From: Cichorium intybus
Taxonomy: Eukaryota > Streptophyta > Magnoliopsida > Asterales > Asteraceae
Assembly: GCA_023525715.1 (NCBI GenBank)
Contig: CM042012.1
Location: forward strand, 39,140,689-39,204,688
Reading direction: 5' to 3'
DNA length: 64,000 nt
Both the position numbers and the translations under genes were made by a program. Every line of letters begins with the position of its first letter. The first letter of the stretch is position 1. The notes below the pieces were generated by a model. The model did no database searches, was not told where the DNA came from, and saw nothing but the letters and a program-made list of their open reading frames with translations. Positions 1-16,779 of this stretch are shown here, piece by piece.

Positions 1-1225
<1,225 letters not shown>

Positions 1226-1705
1226 TTAGTATTAAATGCATTTGGTAATTATTGTGTGATCGTAAGACCATTCCTAGACCATTAGATTGAAAAAATGAGT
1301 GGTTGTGATCAAGGTGACATTTTTGTAAATAAATCAACAGAAATCTCGCTTCTTGGAAAAAAACAGACATTTAAGGGTATAAAAGTAATTTTTTGAAATC
1401 AACGGGAAATGCTATAAATTAGCATTTTGGTTTGATTTCCGAATACGATCCATTGATTTTCGACGTCGATTCCTGCATAAATTATCATTTTGTTCTATTC
1501 ATATTGATAGGTCGTTTAATTTTGAAGAATTGGTTTTTCGATTTCGCAATAACCGTTAGTATCAGAATTGTACGCAAGTATAAATCAAGATCTATTATGT
1601 TTTAATTGGTTTTTAATTTTGTAATTTTTGTATGTGAGAAAGATTAAGATGTGTATAATGTTAACAAATTTTTGTGCAGCGTTTATGTTGGTTTGTCGAA
1701 GACCA

Positions 1706-2073
1706 TTCTTAGAGAGTGGCTACTAATTTTTGTTGTTTTTTGACATTCTTAGAGAATGAAGACATATGTTACAGTTTGAACATTCTCTGAGAATGCATCC
1801 AATAAAACCATGTGTTACATATTGAACATTCTCTGAGAATAAGGACCACAATAAAAGTCTCAGAGAATATGGAATGAAATATCTACATTCTCTGAGAATG
1901 AATATTTTACAAAGTCGACATTGGTTACATTCTCTGAGAATGAACAAATATACCATTCTCAAAGAATGCCTATAAAAAGAAAACAGAGATGAAGAGATGA
2001 AGGCGAATCGCAAAAACGCAGACATTGGTTACATTTTCTGAGAATGAACAAATATATCTTTCTCAAAGAATGC
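1706..2073. repeat. Array of ~9 palindromic 15-mers (CATTCTCTGAGAATG)
   Basis: Exact or near-exact copies lie at about 1743, 1781, 1827, 1886, 1928, 1953, 2032 and 2059, with a weaker one at 1706. Each is a perfect or near-perfect inverted repeat around one central base. Spacing is irregular (roughly 25-60 bp). A protein-binding or subterminal transposase-binding role is possible but not shown. Confidence 0.8.
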
Positions 2074-2094
2074 CTATAAAAAGAAAACAGAGAT
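1917..2094. repeat. 74-bp direct repeat, 104-bp offset
   Basis: 1917-1990 recurs at 2021-2094 with a few substitutions. Each copy contains two of the palindromic 15-mers and an A-rich tail (TATAAAAAGAAAACAGAGAT). Confidence 0.85.
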
Positions 2095-2674
2095 ACAAAA
2101 ATGAAATTAACATTCGGACTTAACTATGGAATTGGTAAACGAACGTTATCGCTCAAGAAAAATAATTAAATAAAATAAGTGTTGTATTTTCAAGAGATGT
2201 CGATAAAGTTCCCTTGTGACTTTTAAAATTCAATTTGATAAAATTACTTCTTAATAAAGTTCCTGGAGATGTTAGAAGGACTTGCCAAGAATTTGCTATG
2301 AATTTAATATCCCTCTTTTGCCGATTGACAAATAGCAAGCAAACAGAAAATGCCACTGGGTTCAACTTCTTCTATGCTCCATCTTTAGTTCTGAAAGAAT
2401 CAGCTTGTTGTTTCGTCGTAGTAACTGATATGAGTGATCGCATAAACGAGCGGTGGTGGATTCCGGCGACAACGTCGGGTGCAGGTGGTCGGCGATGGTA
2501 TAAGGCGTCGATCGATTTTTCTAATTAGGGCTTGATAGATGTTACGGTATAAAAAGGGAAGAAGAGGAGAGAGAGAGAAAGAGAGATAAATTTACCATCA
2601 TACCCTTTATAAATGAATGGACCACAATTGGTCTTACAATCTCACAATATTTAGAAAATGTATTTGAACCTACA

Positions 2675-2802
<128 letters not shown>

Positions 2803-3191
2803 GGTGAAGCTTCAAATGAAAAGACTAATTATATAACTACCATATAACCTTTTCACTTTATTTTTTATGGGTTGTTTATATAAGTTATCAATTTATAATT
2901 GATTGATAACAAATGAGACCTAGCAACCATTAAAAAAAGTTCACAGGAAGAAGCTTTTTAACAAGCACCTAGAAAAAATTTTGATTTGAAAAAGTTCATC
3001 TTAAAGCTTTAAATTGGCTTTAAAAACTCCTTAATAAGCTTAAAAGTTTTGATTTAAAAAAGCTCATTGTACAGATTTTTTAAATTTCAAAGTTTTTCGA
3101 TTTGAAAAACTCTAAAACAAGCTTCTAAAAATTTTGATTGTTATCAAAACTTAAAAATGAATGTTTCTAAATGGCAAAACAAAGGGATCAA

Positions 3192-3899
3192 GGCTATGTT
3201 TGGCAGACTAACTGAAAAAAAATATCCGTTAGCTGAAAAACTAGCGGGTAGCTAGAAACTAGCTACTAACTGAAAAACTAGCTGATAATAAATGACGTTT
3301 GGTAAAAACTAACTGATAAAGCTAGTTGAAATCGTAAAATGACATAAAAGGACATGCACAAAATTATCCAATATTATAAGAAAAAACATAATACATTAAA
3401 TTAAATTAAATTAAATTAAATACTAAATAAAAGTTTTCTGATTTTAATTTAAATTTTTTGCATCTCATGACGTGACTCTTGCATCTCGTGACGTGACTCT
3501 CGAATGTTCGCATGACTAGATATTGAATGGTTGTTTTGTTTTTCTGAAGGTATGATGCTAGTTCTAGAAAATCGACCTAATTTATAGAAATCAATGACGG
3601 AGGGAATGCTTTGCGATTTGGAGGGAGTTGGTGCTTATCTCCTAGTAGTCATATTTGGAAGATAATGGAAATCAAATTTGTAGATAAATGATTTATCAGT
3701 ACGTGTAGTACGTAGTATATTGAAAGGTAAAATTGGAATATTTGAAAAAGTTACTTTAAACGTTACTCGTAGTAGCATTTTAAAACGCTAGCTTATATGC
3801 TAGTTTATAAGGTATTTGGTCCGCCAAACAAGTAAAGTGAAAAAAATACTCAAAAAAAAAATTAGCTTACAAGTCAGATGTGACGTGCCAAATATAGCC
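3192..3899. mobile_element. MITE with GGCTATGTTTGGCA-type termini
   Basis: The left end GGCTATGTTTGGCA pairs with the right end TGCCAAATATAGCC. The triplet CAA flanks both sides (3189-3191 and 3900-3902). About 708 bp, with no open frame of note. The 3-bp duplication points to PIF/Harbinger (Tourist-like); an 8-bp hAT duplication was sought and not found. The interior contains AAATT pentamer repeats (3392-3420) and self-similar CTAGCT-rich ends. Confidence 0.6.
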
Positions 3900-5115
3900 C
3901 AAGAGTCGGTTTTTGTAGGTCTTGTTGGTCATATTAGTTTGACTTTTTATTTCTTTCTTGTTTTTATATAATTCTTACAAATAACCACTATATCATGTAT
4001 AATTATAGAGTTTATATCATTCAAGAAGTATGATGCATAATAAAATGTAGACACTTTCTACGACTTACCAAATCTAAAACAATATTCTTTAACCATATAC
4101 CGTAATAAATCGCTATTTCTTCTTATGTAAAATATCGAATTCATCGTACTTTTATCATTTTATGTAAAATATTGTATAAGAGAGTAAAAAAATATTAAGT
4201 TTTTTTTTAAAAACAACTAACTCATACACAGGGACGGCCCGAGGAGGGTGTTGGATGTACGATCACACAAAGTTCACGTTGTGATGGGGCCCAAAATTTC
4301 ATTTTGTCTGGGTTCCATTACTAATCCGTGGATTGATTCCATTCCGAGGAGGGAAAAGAATACAAAGTTGCTTGTAAATAAACATGAATAGAAAGAAATT
4401 ATGATTCAGAATTAGTTTAAGTTATTTATATATATGTGATGATATTAAGTTATACGAGTTGTGTTGTAAGTGTGGGGGTACACGTAATGGCATAAAAATC
4501 CTTAAAGGGATAAATATATTGATACTAAGTATACGCATATATAGTAAAGATATATGCATGTTTGAAGAAGTTATCTATATGACTTAATAGATCATGTATG
4601 ATTTATCGGTATATATATATTATATATATGGAATGGTAAGAGCATTAGTAATTAAAGAGTCATTATAAGGACTCAATAGGTAGGGGTTGTTTGTGTAGCA
4701 TATGTGGTAACGGTTGTGTATTCAACCAGTAAGTAAGAAGTTAATAATGTGTGAGTTTTGGGACGACAAGAGTATGATGTATAATATATGTTCCAAGTAA
4801 AATAGATTATTAGCAAAAGTAATGTTGTGGAGTTATATTCCACAAAGCAGTAAGTAAAGGAGGGATAAATTAAGAATAAGTAAAGGTGAATGTATTAATG
4901 AAATTTCACAAGTAAACAATATTCAAATGAGTATTTGTATAAATATAATACAAATCCAAATTCATGTAACTCACAAGACTTTATAGTCTTACGAATGTGT
5001 ATTTTATGTTGTGTATTCCAGGTATACAAGGATTAAAGAAGATGAAGTAAAATGATGTAATTATGGAATTGAATGTAATTGTATTCAATAAATATATTAT
5101 GTGTAAGTCTTATTT
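3900..5115. other. Intergenic, no gene recognised; partial hAT-like terminus at 4229
   Basis: AT-rich sequence without coding frames. CAGGGACGGCCCGAGG at about 4229 and GGGCCCAAAA nearby resemble one end of a common plant hAT MITE, but I see no matching right end, so only a fragment is suggested. Confidence 0.4.
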
Positions 5116-5443
5116 TGTAACGCCCCAATTTCCAATCAAATTTTTTCTTTAAAAATTTTAAGTAAAAACATAGGTAATCTTATTAACATGCTTAAAAGGT
5201 GTTCATCAAAACTACTACCAGAGTGTATACGTCCCATAATTATAAAAATATCATTTAATAATACAACTGCAAATCATTAATGTGCGATGCACCGCCGTGA
5301 CGCTGAGCTCGCCCCTTTTATCAACTGGAGTACCTGAAAATGTTTTAAAATCAACGGGTAAGCTTAAAGCTTAGTGAGTCCACAAGTTACCATGCATGCC
5401 CACACATTAAACAACCCGTCCTCGAGAACGACCCGACCCTACC

Positions 5444-5562
5444 CGCCATACAACAGCTACGGGCGTCCATCATACAACAGCTATGGACACGGGAAGGTTC
5501 TACCCATCATACAACAGCTATGGGTTCCCGGTTATGGCCCAGCCCATCATACAACAGCTATA
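5444..5562. repeat. Four dispersed copies of a ~20-bp unit (CATCATACAACAGCTATGGG)
   Basis: Copies lie at about 5449, 5469, 5506 and 5545 with unequal spacers. Confidence 0.85.
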
Positions 5563-5726
5563 TGAGGGTGTGCTCTGTTTTCTCTCCCTTCATGGAATAG
5601 AACAACTAACTATAAGGGCGTGGTAGTTTCATCTCCCTTCATGGCATAGAACAAATCCAACCATAAGGGCATGCTAAAGACAACTACTTCGCGAAGAGAA
5701 ATGACATCCCAGTAATGTCTTCTGAC

Positions 5727-5884
5727 CCCCCTTCATACGGGTAAAGTCCTAGTTAATCCCCCTTCAAGCGGGTAAGATTCTGATTGATCCCCCTTCATAC
5801 GGGTAAGATCCTAGTTAATCCCCTTTCAAGCGGGTAAGATTCTGATTGATCCCCCTTCATACGGGTAAGATCCTAGTTAATCCC
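5727..5884. repeat. Minisatellite, ~31-bp unit, about 5 copies
   Basis: The unit is of the form CCCCCTTCATACGGGTAAGA followed by TCCTAGTTAAT. Two alternating versions occur (CATACGGG...TCCTAGTTAA and AAGCGGG...TTCTGATTGA), suggesting amplification of a dimer. Confidence 0.9.
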
Positions 5885-5990
5885 AGTATTAATGAATTTT
5901 ATTTATGTATAAAAGAACTATATATAGGGACCCGGTTTTACTTTTTGCACAGAGACTTCAAAATCAACGAAACGGCAATGCTCATACATC

Positions 5991-9170
<3,180 letters not shown>

Positions 9171-9689
9171 TTAGGTTTATGTGATACAGAAAAATTATGT
9201 GACACATAGAGATACCTTTCAGGCCAATCATTTCGGATGTCAACAATTTTTTTTTAAGAAAACGTTTAGTAAATGGAAAAAGTTGAGAAAAATATAATTT
9301 TTTATTATTATTATCACTTTTTTCGTCCAAATAAATAAATAATCAATATTTTTTAACATTCTATTTAATATTCTAATAAAATATTCCTCATATTTTAATA
9401 TTCTTATAGAATATTACTCATATGTGTATTATTCTATTAAAATATTATACTACAAAAATTTTAAAATCTTTTATAATATTCTACTAGAATATTACACGTC
9501 TAACAATATATATTATGAATAATATTTTAATAAACTAAAAATTTTAGATGTCATATTATTTTCACATAAAATAATAAACACAATAATTATGATATTTTAA
9601 ATATGAATCAAATTCATACTTAAAATGATCATTAATGTGTGTAACTTGTTATTGGTGTGACCCTATAAGATTATATGTTATTAGTAATA

Positions 9690-10480
9690 TCATTTTATGA
9701 TCATAGTTGGGCCTATAGATCGAACATTTAGCGGTAGTGTTGGATGGACATAACCAAATATTGCAATTGGCCTTGGAGTGGGAAAGATAGAGGATGTAGA
9801 ATCGTGGAATTGGTTTCTATCAAAGCTCCACAGAGCTATTAGTGTATTGGAGGGCTTTTTCATCAAATTTGATAAAGTTAAATCTAATAGGTTTTTTAGT
9901 GTGTTTTTCCAAACAAACATCACATACTATGTTGTCGGTATTAGCTAATGAATATTCATTGAAACAAAAGGGAAAAAGGCTAAGAGATACGAATTCATAC
10001 ATTGTGATGCATGCGAATCATTTTGAACAAATTACTTTGAAGATCATATGGCTAGATTCCATTGTGTTTTGCTAGAAATATGTGATTAGTTGGCCATATT
10101 GGCTACAAAAAATAAGCAAAAGTTTGCTTCCCGAGGGTGCGATATGATTTTATGACTTCGAACGGTGCAGACTCCGAGAATGCATTGTATACAAATGAGT
10201 GAAAATATCAATAAGCATGCTTATGGAATTTTTCGACTTACGGTGAACGATCGTATTTCGAACGACAAGCCAAGGGAGCTAAATATTATACGAGTTTGTA
10301 CATAAAGTACTCTAATAAAAATAATACATTGCTTATTATCTTATGCAGCAAAAATTCAACATGATATCACCCCTTGGGCGAGAAGGAAATTGAACAAAGA
10401 AAGGATGAAAGTTTGACATGAAAGGCAATACCAACATAAAAATACAAATTTGAAGTACATGACTACGGAAATGATGGTAT
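9690..10480 (+). pseudogene. Decayed MULE (Mutator-like) transposase fragment
   Basis: Translating in shifting frames gives LDGHNQILQLA at about 9737-9770 and, after a one-base shift, LGVGKIEDVESWNWFLSKL at about 9771-9827. These are typical of the MULE transposase core, where a conserved Asp-Gly-Asn-Asn-Gln segment precedes an acidic-xx-SW-xWF block. A later piece at about 10355-10410 (ITPWARRKLNKERM) fits the region following the core. Multiple stops and frame changes show it is dead. Terminal repeats were not identified. Confidence 0.55.
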
Positions 10481-10590
10481 GGTTAATATACAGTAAATAC
10501 ATGTATATTTAGGCATTGACAATGCATTGGTTTACATTGTGGTCATGTGATTGTGACTTGTATTTTCTTAGGTAAATCACATTGTCACTC

Positions 10591-13428
10591 TGTAACATCC
10601 TTAACCTTGGGTAAAAAGTTTAATAAATAAAAATAATAAAATTTAATAATCATAATAATTAATAATAATAAATTAAATTAGAATTTGAAATTTGGAAGAA
10701 GTACTTGGTCTAAAGTAACTAAATGAGGCTAAAATAGGAATTGACCATAAGAAGTTCTAGAAGGGGGGCTTTTATGCAATATTAGAACATGAGTAGTGGT
10801 GGGGAAGGACTACTTAGCAATTAGGGAAGAGTTGGTGTGCTGGAGGGACTAGATTGCAAATAAGAGAAAACTTGAGGTTTTAGTTAGGGAAAAACCCCAT
10901 AATTCTTTCATTTCCCGATTTGAAAGGAGATGGAGGGTTAGAGGCTATTTTCAAGGTGAATTCAACAGGAGAAACTCATTCCCATCAAGATCTTAGTGAT
11001 TTGCATCAATCTCTTGAAGATCTAAGGTAAGGAATCTAGTCTTCTTGTTGGAAACCCACTTTTGGGGTAAATTTGTGTATGAAATTCGAGTACAAGGATG
11101 GGGGAGATGAAATCTATGATCCCAATGGTGTATCTCATAAATTTCAATAGTTATCCTTCCATATTTTGATTATTGAATGCTTGGAGAACCATTGAGGATG
11201 TTTGTTAATTCATATGAACCCTAACTTTTGGGGAAAACTCATTTATGGGTAAATCCTTGATGATTGGGTCAACTCTTATCCTTCAATGTGTTTCTATGAA
11301 GAGATTAAGTGATTCCTAATGATCCCAAGCCATTGTAAGAAGGAATTCCCTTAGTTATTGACCAATTGAAAGAATGGAATTGGGTATTCCATGGTTAAAG
11401 GCTTTGGAGAAATGTTAGGATCACAACATTGAATTGGTTCATTTGGGATGATATTAAGTGGTTTAATTGAGTCTAATGATGTATGATTTGGGTTTGAATC
11501 ATGTCCTTTTGATTCTTATGAGTTAAGGGAAGTGTTAGAACTTGAAATGGGTCAAAAGGGAGTAAAAAGGACCAAAATCGGAGCTGCTGCAAGCCGTACA
11601 TGACCCGTGTTACTGTTTCTGAGCTTACTGTTTGGTCTAACATGACCCGTGTCAGTTGGACAGTCCGGATTTTTGGGTTTTGAGCATTATGGGTTGGGCT
11701 TTTCGTTCTAAGGTTCAAATCCACTTTTAGGCAATGCTTAACCAATATTTTAATCTCATTAGTTAAGTTAAACTAGTCTTAGAGTCATGAGTACTGTTGG
11801 ACATTCTTTCTTGTAGGAAAGGAGTAGTTGGAGTTTGAAGCAAGGAAGTAGCATCCTTCTTAGGGATTGAAGTAAGGCGAGTTACCGGGAGTACACATCT
11901 CTCTATTATTTTAGTGTGTGTTAATACTATTTCATGAATACCATTTATTTGCTAATTGATGTTTAAATACTATATGTGCATTGCATGAAAAGAGTCCTCT
12001 TAAAGATGTTTTCAACAGTTATTACAATGTGGTTTTTTAAAAAGATGTTTGAGCATTCTACTTGTGCATTGCATTGCATATAAGATGGGATTGACTGTGA
12101 GACTCCTAAAGATGGCTTATGATGTTTGGGCCGGATAGCCATTTTAAAGATGTTATACCCATGTAGAGGGACTACCTTCAATGATGTCTTGGGATTGTTT
12201 CCGCCAATAGGAAACCGCATGAGGGAGTTGCTACCCCTCATGAGTAGGGATGGCAAAAAAAACCGAAACCGACGGGGAAAACCGAAAACCGAAATAAATG
12301 GGCCGGGTGCGGGGACAATAAACGGGGACGGGGACGGGGAAAAACCGAAAAACTATTCGGGGACGGGGACGGGGACGGGGATGGTATTTGTATCCTCCCC
12401 CGATTACCCGGCCCGAATACCCGATTAACCGACCCGATTAACCAGCCCGCTATAGTATAATGTATATGTCCTTTTTAGTTTTTACTTAGCCTATGACCCA
12501 TTTATATCTATTATGTCGATTTAAGTCTAAAAAATATTGTAAATTGTGATTTGGATTTGATTATGTAATGTGTTGTATTTTGGACTTTAGAAATTTTTTT
12601 TTTTGGACATGTTTGGATTCAAAACTTACGGTTAAATAGAAATGGTGACGGTTATCCCCGCGATGAAAACTACCTATTTAATTATCCGTTTAAGTTAAAC
12701 GGGGATACCGATTACCCGCGGTTTTTCCCGATTACCCGATGGGGATCCCCGATTAAATCCCCGCGGTTTTTTAAACGGGGACGGGAACGGATTTTTTAAA
12801 CGGGGACGGGGACGGTATGACCAAAACCCGGCCCGAAACCGGCCCGTTGCCATCCCTACTTTTGAGGCTAGTGTGATGGCTACTAATATTAGTTTAACCC
12901 ACATGGGGATCAAGTACTATGCTTTATGTGTTTACTTGTGAACTTTGGTGGGTGCCATTATGGGGAGATGGACTTTTATGAGGTGACATGGGTTGGGATA
13001 GTTGCATTGCAATTGCATATCACAACAGCTATTTTGAGAAACCTTTATGATGTTTTATACAAATCCCAAGTGTGTGGAAAACTATTTTTGGATGTTGTCT
13101 CGAGTGTTAAGGTTATCCTTTTCACTCATAATGAGGTAACCTCGGGTAACTCATTAGGCATTTTCAATTTCCTGACTGTTTTGATGTGTACTCAGGTTAA
13201 GGATAGGAGCTTGATACGAGGCGAGGATATTTAGAAGACCATGGAGTGTGTAGCCATTTGAACCATGTTATGTTACTTGAATTATGACATTTCCTTGCTA
13301 TACCTTTGTTAAGATTTATAAAGATATTTTTGGGACCTATTTTCCGCAAATGATGATTTTACCTTTAATTAATAATCAAAATGTGATAAAAGAATGTTCT
13401 TATAATAATACCCTAGCGGGGGTTGTCA
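10591..13428 (+). mobile_element. 5' LTR of a Ty3/gypsy retrotransposon
   Basis: It starts TGTAACATCC and ends GGTTGTCA, six bases before a primer-binding site complementary to initiator-Met tRNA. About 2838 bp including a 614-bp hAT MITE inserted at 12245-12858, so the original LTR was about 2.2 kb. No 3' LTR was found downstream, because the element is truncated in pol. Small open frames within it are not protein-like. Confidence 0.7.
12245..12858. mobile_element. Non-autonomous hAT MITE
   Basis: Terminal inverted repeats TAGGGATGGCAA / TTGCCATCCCTA. The 8-bp flanks CTCATGAG (12237-12244) and CTTTTGAG (12859-12866) agree at 6 of 8 positions. The ends are filled with GGGGACGGGG and AACCGAAA repeats that mirror each other. 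It sits inside the LTR at 10591-13428. Confidence 0.8.
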
Positions 13429-13433
13429 TAATT

Positions 13434-13445
13434 TGGTATCAGAGC
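13434..13445 (+). other. Primer-binding site (initiator-Met tRNA)
   Basis: TGGTATCAGAGC, the usual plant gypsy/copia minus-strand primer site, just inside the LTR end. Confidence 0.85.
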
Positions 13446-13570
13446 ATCGGTTTAAGTGAACTAGGTACTAGGATTAGTGCTTAGACTTAAACTTAGAGTG
13501 CTCACGAGTGGAGAGTTAAGTGTTAACTAAATGATTTTATATTATTGAATTAATGTTCATCTCTTTCAGA

Positions 13571-15690
13571 ATGGTGAACACTCGTAGCATGGCTCCGTCG
13601 GTTGAAGTTCTAGGGGTGGGGCCGGTGATGAGACTCAATCTCAACACACTTCCCTTGCAAGCATTGAAAATATGATGCTTGACTTGATGGCGAAGCATGA
13701 AGAAAAGGTGCTGGGCAAGATGAAAGAACTACTTGAAAGTCAAGAGGCACGATTGAGGGAGGAAGTGAAGAGCATGTTTGGAGACCCCACCGCTTCGGGT
13801 GGGCAAGAGACAAGCAGGTCGCATGATAGCATGCATCATGGGCCTCCTAGTAACAATATATCCCAAGACATGATAATACCAAGGAAGAGATGTAACTTCA
13901 AGGACTTCAAGGACTTCAACTCTTGTAAACCACCAACCTACAATGGGACATTGGACCCGGTTGTGCTTCATAATTGGGTGATTGAGATTGAGATGGCTTT
14001 CTATGCTTGTCAATGTGGAGATGACCAACGTGTGAACTTTGCAATCACTACTCTCAAGGAAATGGCTCTTGAGTGGTGGTTGGAGACTAAGGAAATGATG
14101 GAAGTTTTCGTGTTGGAGACCCTAACATGGGATATTCTTGGAGAAAATGAAGGAAAGGTTTTGTACTAAAGAAGAAATACGTGGCCTTGAAAGGGAATTC
14201 CTTGACTTGAAGAAAGACAAGTTGATCATCACGGAGTACACCGCCAAATTCCGTAAACTCTTGAGCTTTGCTAGAAGATTGGCACCGAATGAGGCCACTA
14301 AAGTGGACCAATATGTGGGAGGTTTGCCTTGGAACTACCGACTCAACTTTAAGGCTGCTACTCTTGAAGTTGCCATGAGGAAGGCAAGGAAGATTGAGAA
14401 GACATTGGAAGAACGAGACAAGGAGAGACCTCAATTTGCAAACAAGAGGAAGTAGGGTCACGATTCGTGTGGAAAAAGTGTAATTGACCAAAAGAAACCA
14501 AAGTTTGAAGGAAAGGGCAAAAGTGGTGAGGGGCAATTCAAGGAAAAATGTGAGTTGGTGTGTTTCAAATGTGGTGACAAGGGTTATATGGAAAATGCAT
14601 GTAGCAAAGGGATAAAGTGTTTCAATTGTGAAGGTTTTGGCCATAAGTCTAATAAGTGTATCATTAAGAAGAAAGAGACTAGTGGAGGTGGGAGAAGTGA
14701 AGCACCCCGTACTAGAGGAAGGGCTTTTCAAATGACCGAGGAAGAAGTTAGAGAAAATGCGGATGTGGTGTCAGGTATATTTCTTGTGAACTCTTTACCC
14801 GCTTCTATGTTATTTGATTCGGGGGCTACTTATTCTCATGTGTCACCTAAATTTGCAAAGAGATTAAAATTACCGTTGCGTAAGCTTGAATACGAAGTAG
14901 TAATAGATGTAGCGGGTGGTGCAAGTAAAATTATGTGTAGGGAGATACCACAAGTGAAAGTATAGTGTAGTGGGGCCGAGTTTTGGGTCGATCTTATACC
15001 TTTGGATATCGGGGGATTTGATGTGGTGCTTGCGATGGATTGGCTTGTAAAGTATGATGCCGAAATATTTTGTGGAAAGAAAATGGTGAGAGTGAAGACA
15101 CCCGAAGGAGAACCGATCCTCAATTATGGAGACAAAAAAAGAGTGGCCACAAGTGTAATCAATGTAGTTAAAGCAAGAAGATGTTTGATGAAAGGATGTC
15201 AAGCTTACTTAGCTTATGCAGTGGACACCGTAAAAGAAAAGAAGACCTTAGAAGATATTGATGTAGTACGGGATTTTCTCGAGGTGTTTCCCGATGATCT
15301 ACCCGGTTTATCACCGGATCGACAAGTTGAGTTTCGCATTGATTTGGTACCGGGAACCCGCACCCTTGGCCAACAAAGCTCCATATCGATTGGCACCCGT
15401 GGAATTGAAAGAGTTGATGACTCAATTACAAGAGCTTCTTGATAAGGGTTTCATTACACCTAGCTCTTCTCCTTGGGGAGCTCCAATTTCGTTTGTAAAG
15501 AAAACGGATGGGTCCATGCGAATGTGTATAGATTATCGGGATCTCAACAAGGTGACTATCAAGAATCGGTATCCCTTACATCGTATTGATGACTTATTTG
15601 ACCAATTGCAAGGTGCGGGTTATTTCTCAAAAATTAACCTTCGATCGAGTTATCACCAATTGAAAATTTTCAATTATCATGTTTTTTGAA
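13571..15690 (+). pseudogene. Broken Ty3/gypsy gag-protease-RT (partial)
   Basis: Gag starts at about 13571 (MVNTRSMAPS). Frames then switch at least four times: gag at 13672-14169 and 14138-14455, zinc knuckles (CFKCGDKGYMENACSK, CFNCEGFGHKSNKC) and protease LFDSGATYSHV in 14555-14965, linker in 15002-15442, RT in 15294-15689. RT retains MCIDYRDLNK and the IDDLFDQLQGAGYFSKI block but stops at HQLKI. The MPFGL block, FxDD catalytic loop, RNase H and integrase are absent. Residue order and motifs match chromovirus-type gypsy polyproteins. It is inactive: frameshifted and 3' truncated. Confidence 0.9.
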
Positions 15691-15750
15691 CCATTTCTTC
15701 TAAAGATTTCAATTATCATGTTTCTTTTCGAACCACTTCTTCTGAAGATA
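15668..15750. repeat. Two tandem ~40-bp units at the pol truncation point
   Basis: TTTCAATTATCATGTTT...GAACCA.TTCTTCT.AAGA occurs twice in a row, directly where reverse transcriptase homology ends. 15751-16027 is AT-rich without recognisable content. Confidence 0.7.
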
Positions 15751-16027
15751 TTCAAAATCATATTTTCGGAAAAAAAAAACTGATTTTTGAACATGTATTT
15801 TTCAGGATTTTTAAGCCATTACATGAAGCTTTAAATTGTAAACTCTTCAAAAAGTAATTTTGAAAAAAGAATGCCTTTTTGAAAATATCAATTTTATAAA
15901 AGGATGATCAGTTGGGTAGAATTGATTTTTCGTGGTCATTATGAAACATGCTTTTATGAAAAGTGGTTATTAATGTCAATATCCAACATAATTTATTGTA
16001 ATCAAATTTATCTATTAATCAATTTGC

Positions 16028-16501
16028 GTGATTTTTTTCTTTTGTGATGTACGTTTTTTTTCTCTGGGTGTCACGCGGATCTTATGTTGGATCCGGGTCA
16101 TCTTTTTCGGTTTTGGATTGCTTCCTTTCTCGATTTATCTCCACCGCTTTCTCCCACATTCCTCTATCCCACCGCTGCATTTCCACCTCCGTGGGTTTAC
16201 CGTCATGGACTTCTTCACTGCCACTGAAGCACCATCACCACCAGGTAGTACTTCTTCAAAATTTCTTTTCTTCTTTCAGTCGGTGCGTGAAGACTATGTG
16301 GAATTTCCCTCGATTTTGCGTCTCCTCCACACCACCGATTTCCAATTGCGATCATCCGCCAACGTTTCCTTCCTCTCCGCTCTCACCCATTGCCGATTTC
16401 GCTTTCTTCTTCTTGACAACGCCGACATGACTGTTCGCTTTCAGGCTTTGGTTCTCTACAAGAAATCCGTTCAAATTCAAGGGGAAGCCCACAATTTCAA
16501 G
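16028..16501 (+). pseudogene. Putative captured 5' exon, unknown gene
   Basis: GC-richer, C/T-rich sequence with an open frame from 16028 to a good donor AAG|GTAAAC at 16501/16502. A possible start lies at 16204 (MDFFTATEAPSPP). I do not recognise the product. The phase at the donor (0) does not match the next candidate exon at 16780, which needs phase 1, so the two may come from different genes or an exon may be missing. Confidence 0.35.
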
Positions 16502-16779
16502 GTAAACTATCGCTGCTAATTCTGAGTAATTCAAGGTTTCAAGCTTTTGAGAGTTTCAATCTTTGGTGTTTCAGGCTTTCAATTTCAGAATCTATCATAT
16601 GGTAAAATTCGATATCCATACATCCACCTCTCTATATAATACAACTATAATATGTGTCTACTGTTCCAGCTGTATTGGGTATATGCTTAATTTTTCTATG
16701 GCGATATATTATTTGGATTGGGAAAAATGATTCGTTATACAGTTTATAATCTATGTAATTGGTATTGGAAAAATCGCAG

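Larger units (their letters stand above)
5116..5990 (-). mobile_element. Probable LTR fragment with internal tandem repeats
   Basis: It begins TGTAACGCCCC, like the start of the minus-strand gypsy LTRs here (TGTAACACCCG). Like them it carries GC-richer subrepeats, at 5444-5562 and 5727-5884. The far end is not identifiable, so the 3' limit is a guess. The open frame at 5374-5565 is repeat-derived (recurring SYNSYG-type residues). Confidence 0.4.

Noticed and set aside
1706..2073. Palindromic repeats considered as a CRISPR-like or integron-like array
   Set aside because: Irregular spacing, repeated inter-motif sequence and location in a MITE-like element with TIRs.
2235..2528. 97-residue open frame as a gene
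   Set aside because: No recognisable domain; lies inside a non-autonomous TA-flanked element.
3192..3899. hAT assignment for the GGCTATGTTTGGCA element
   Set aside because: The 8-bp flanks do not match; only CAA is shared, so a PIF/Harbinger-type 3-bp duplication is preferred.
5727..5884. Possible CRISPR-like repeat-spacer array
   Set aside because: Units are contiguous and alternate between two versions without unique spacers, in a plant genome; an LTR minisatellite is the right reading.
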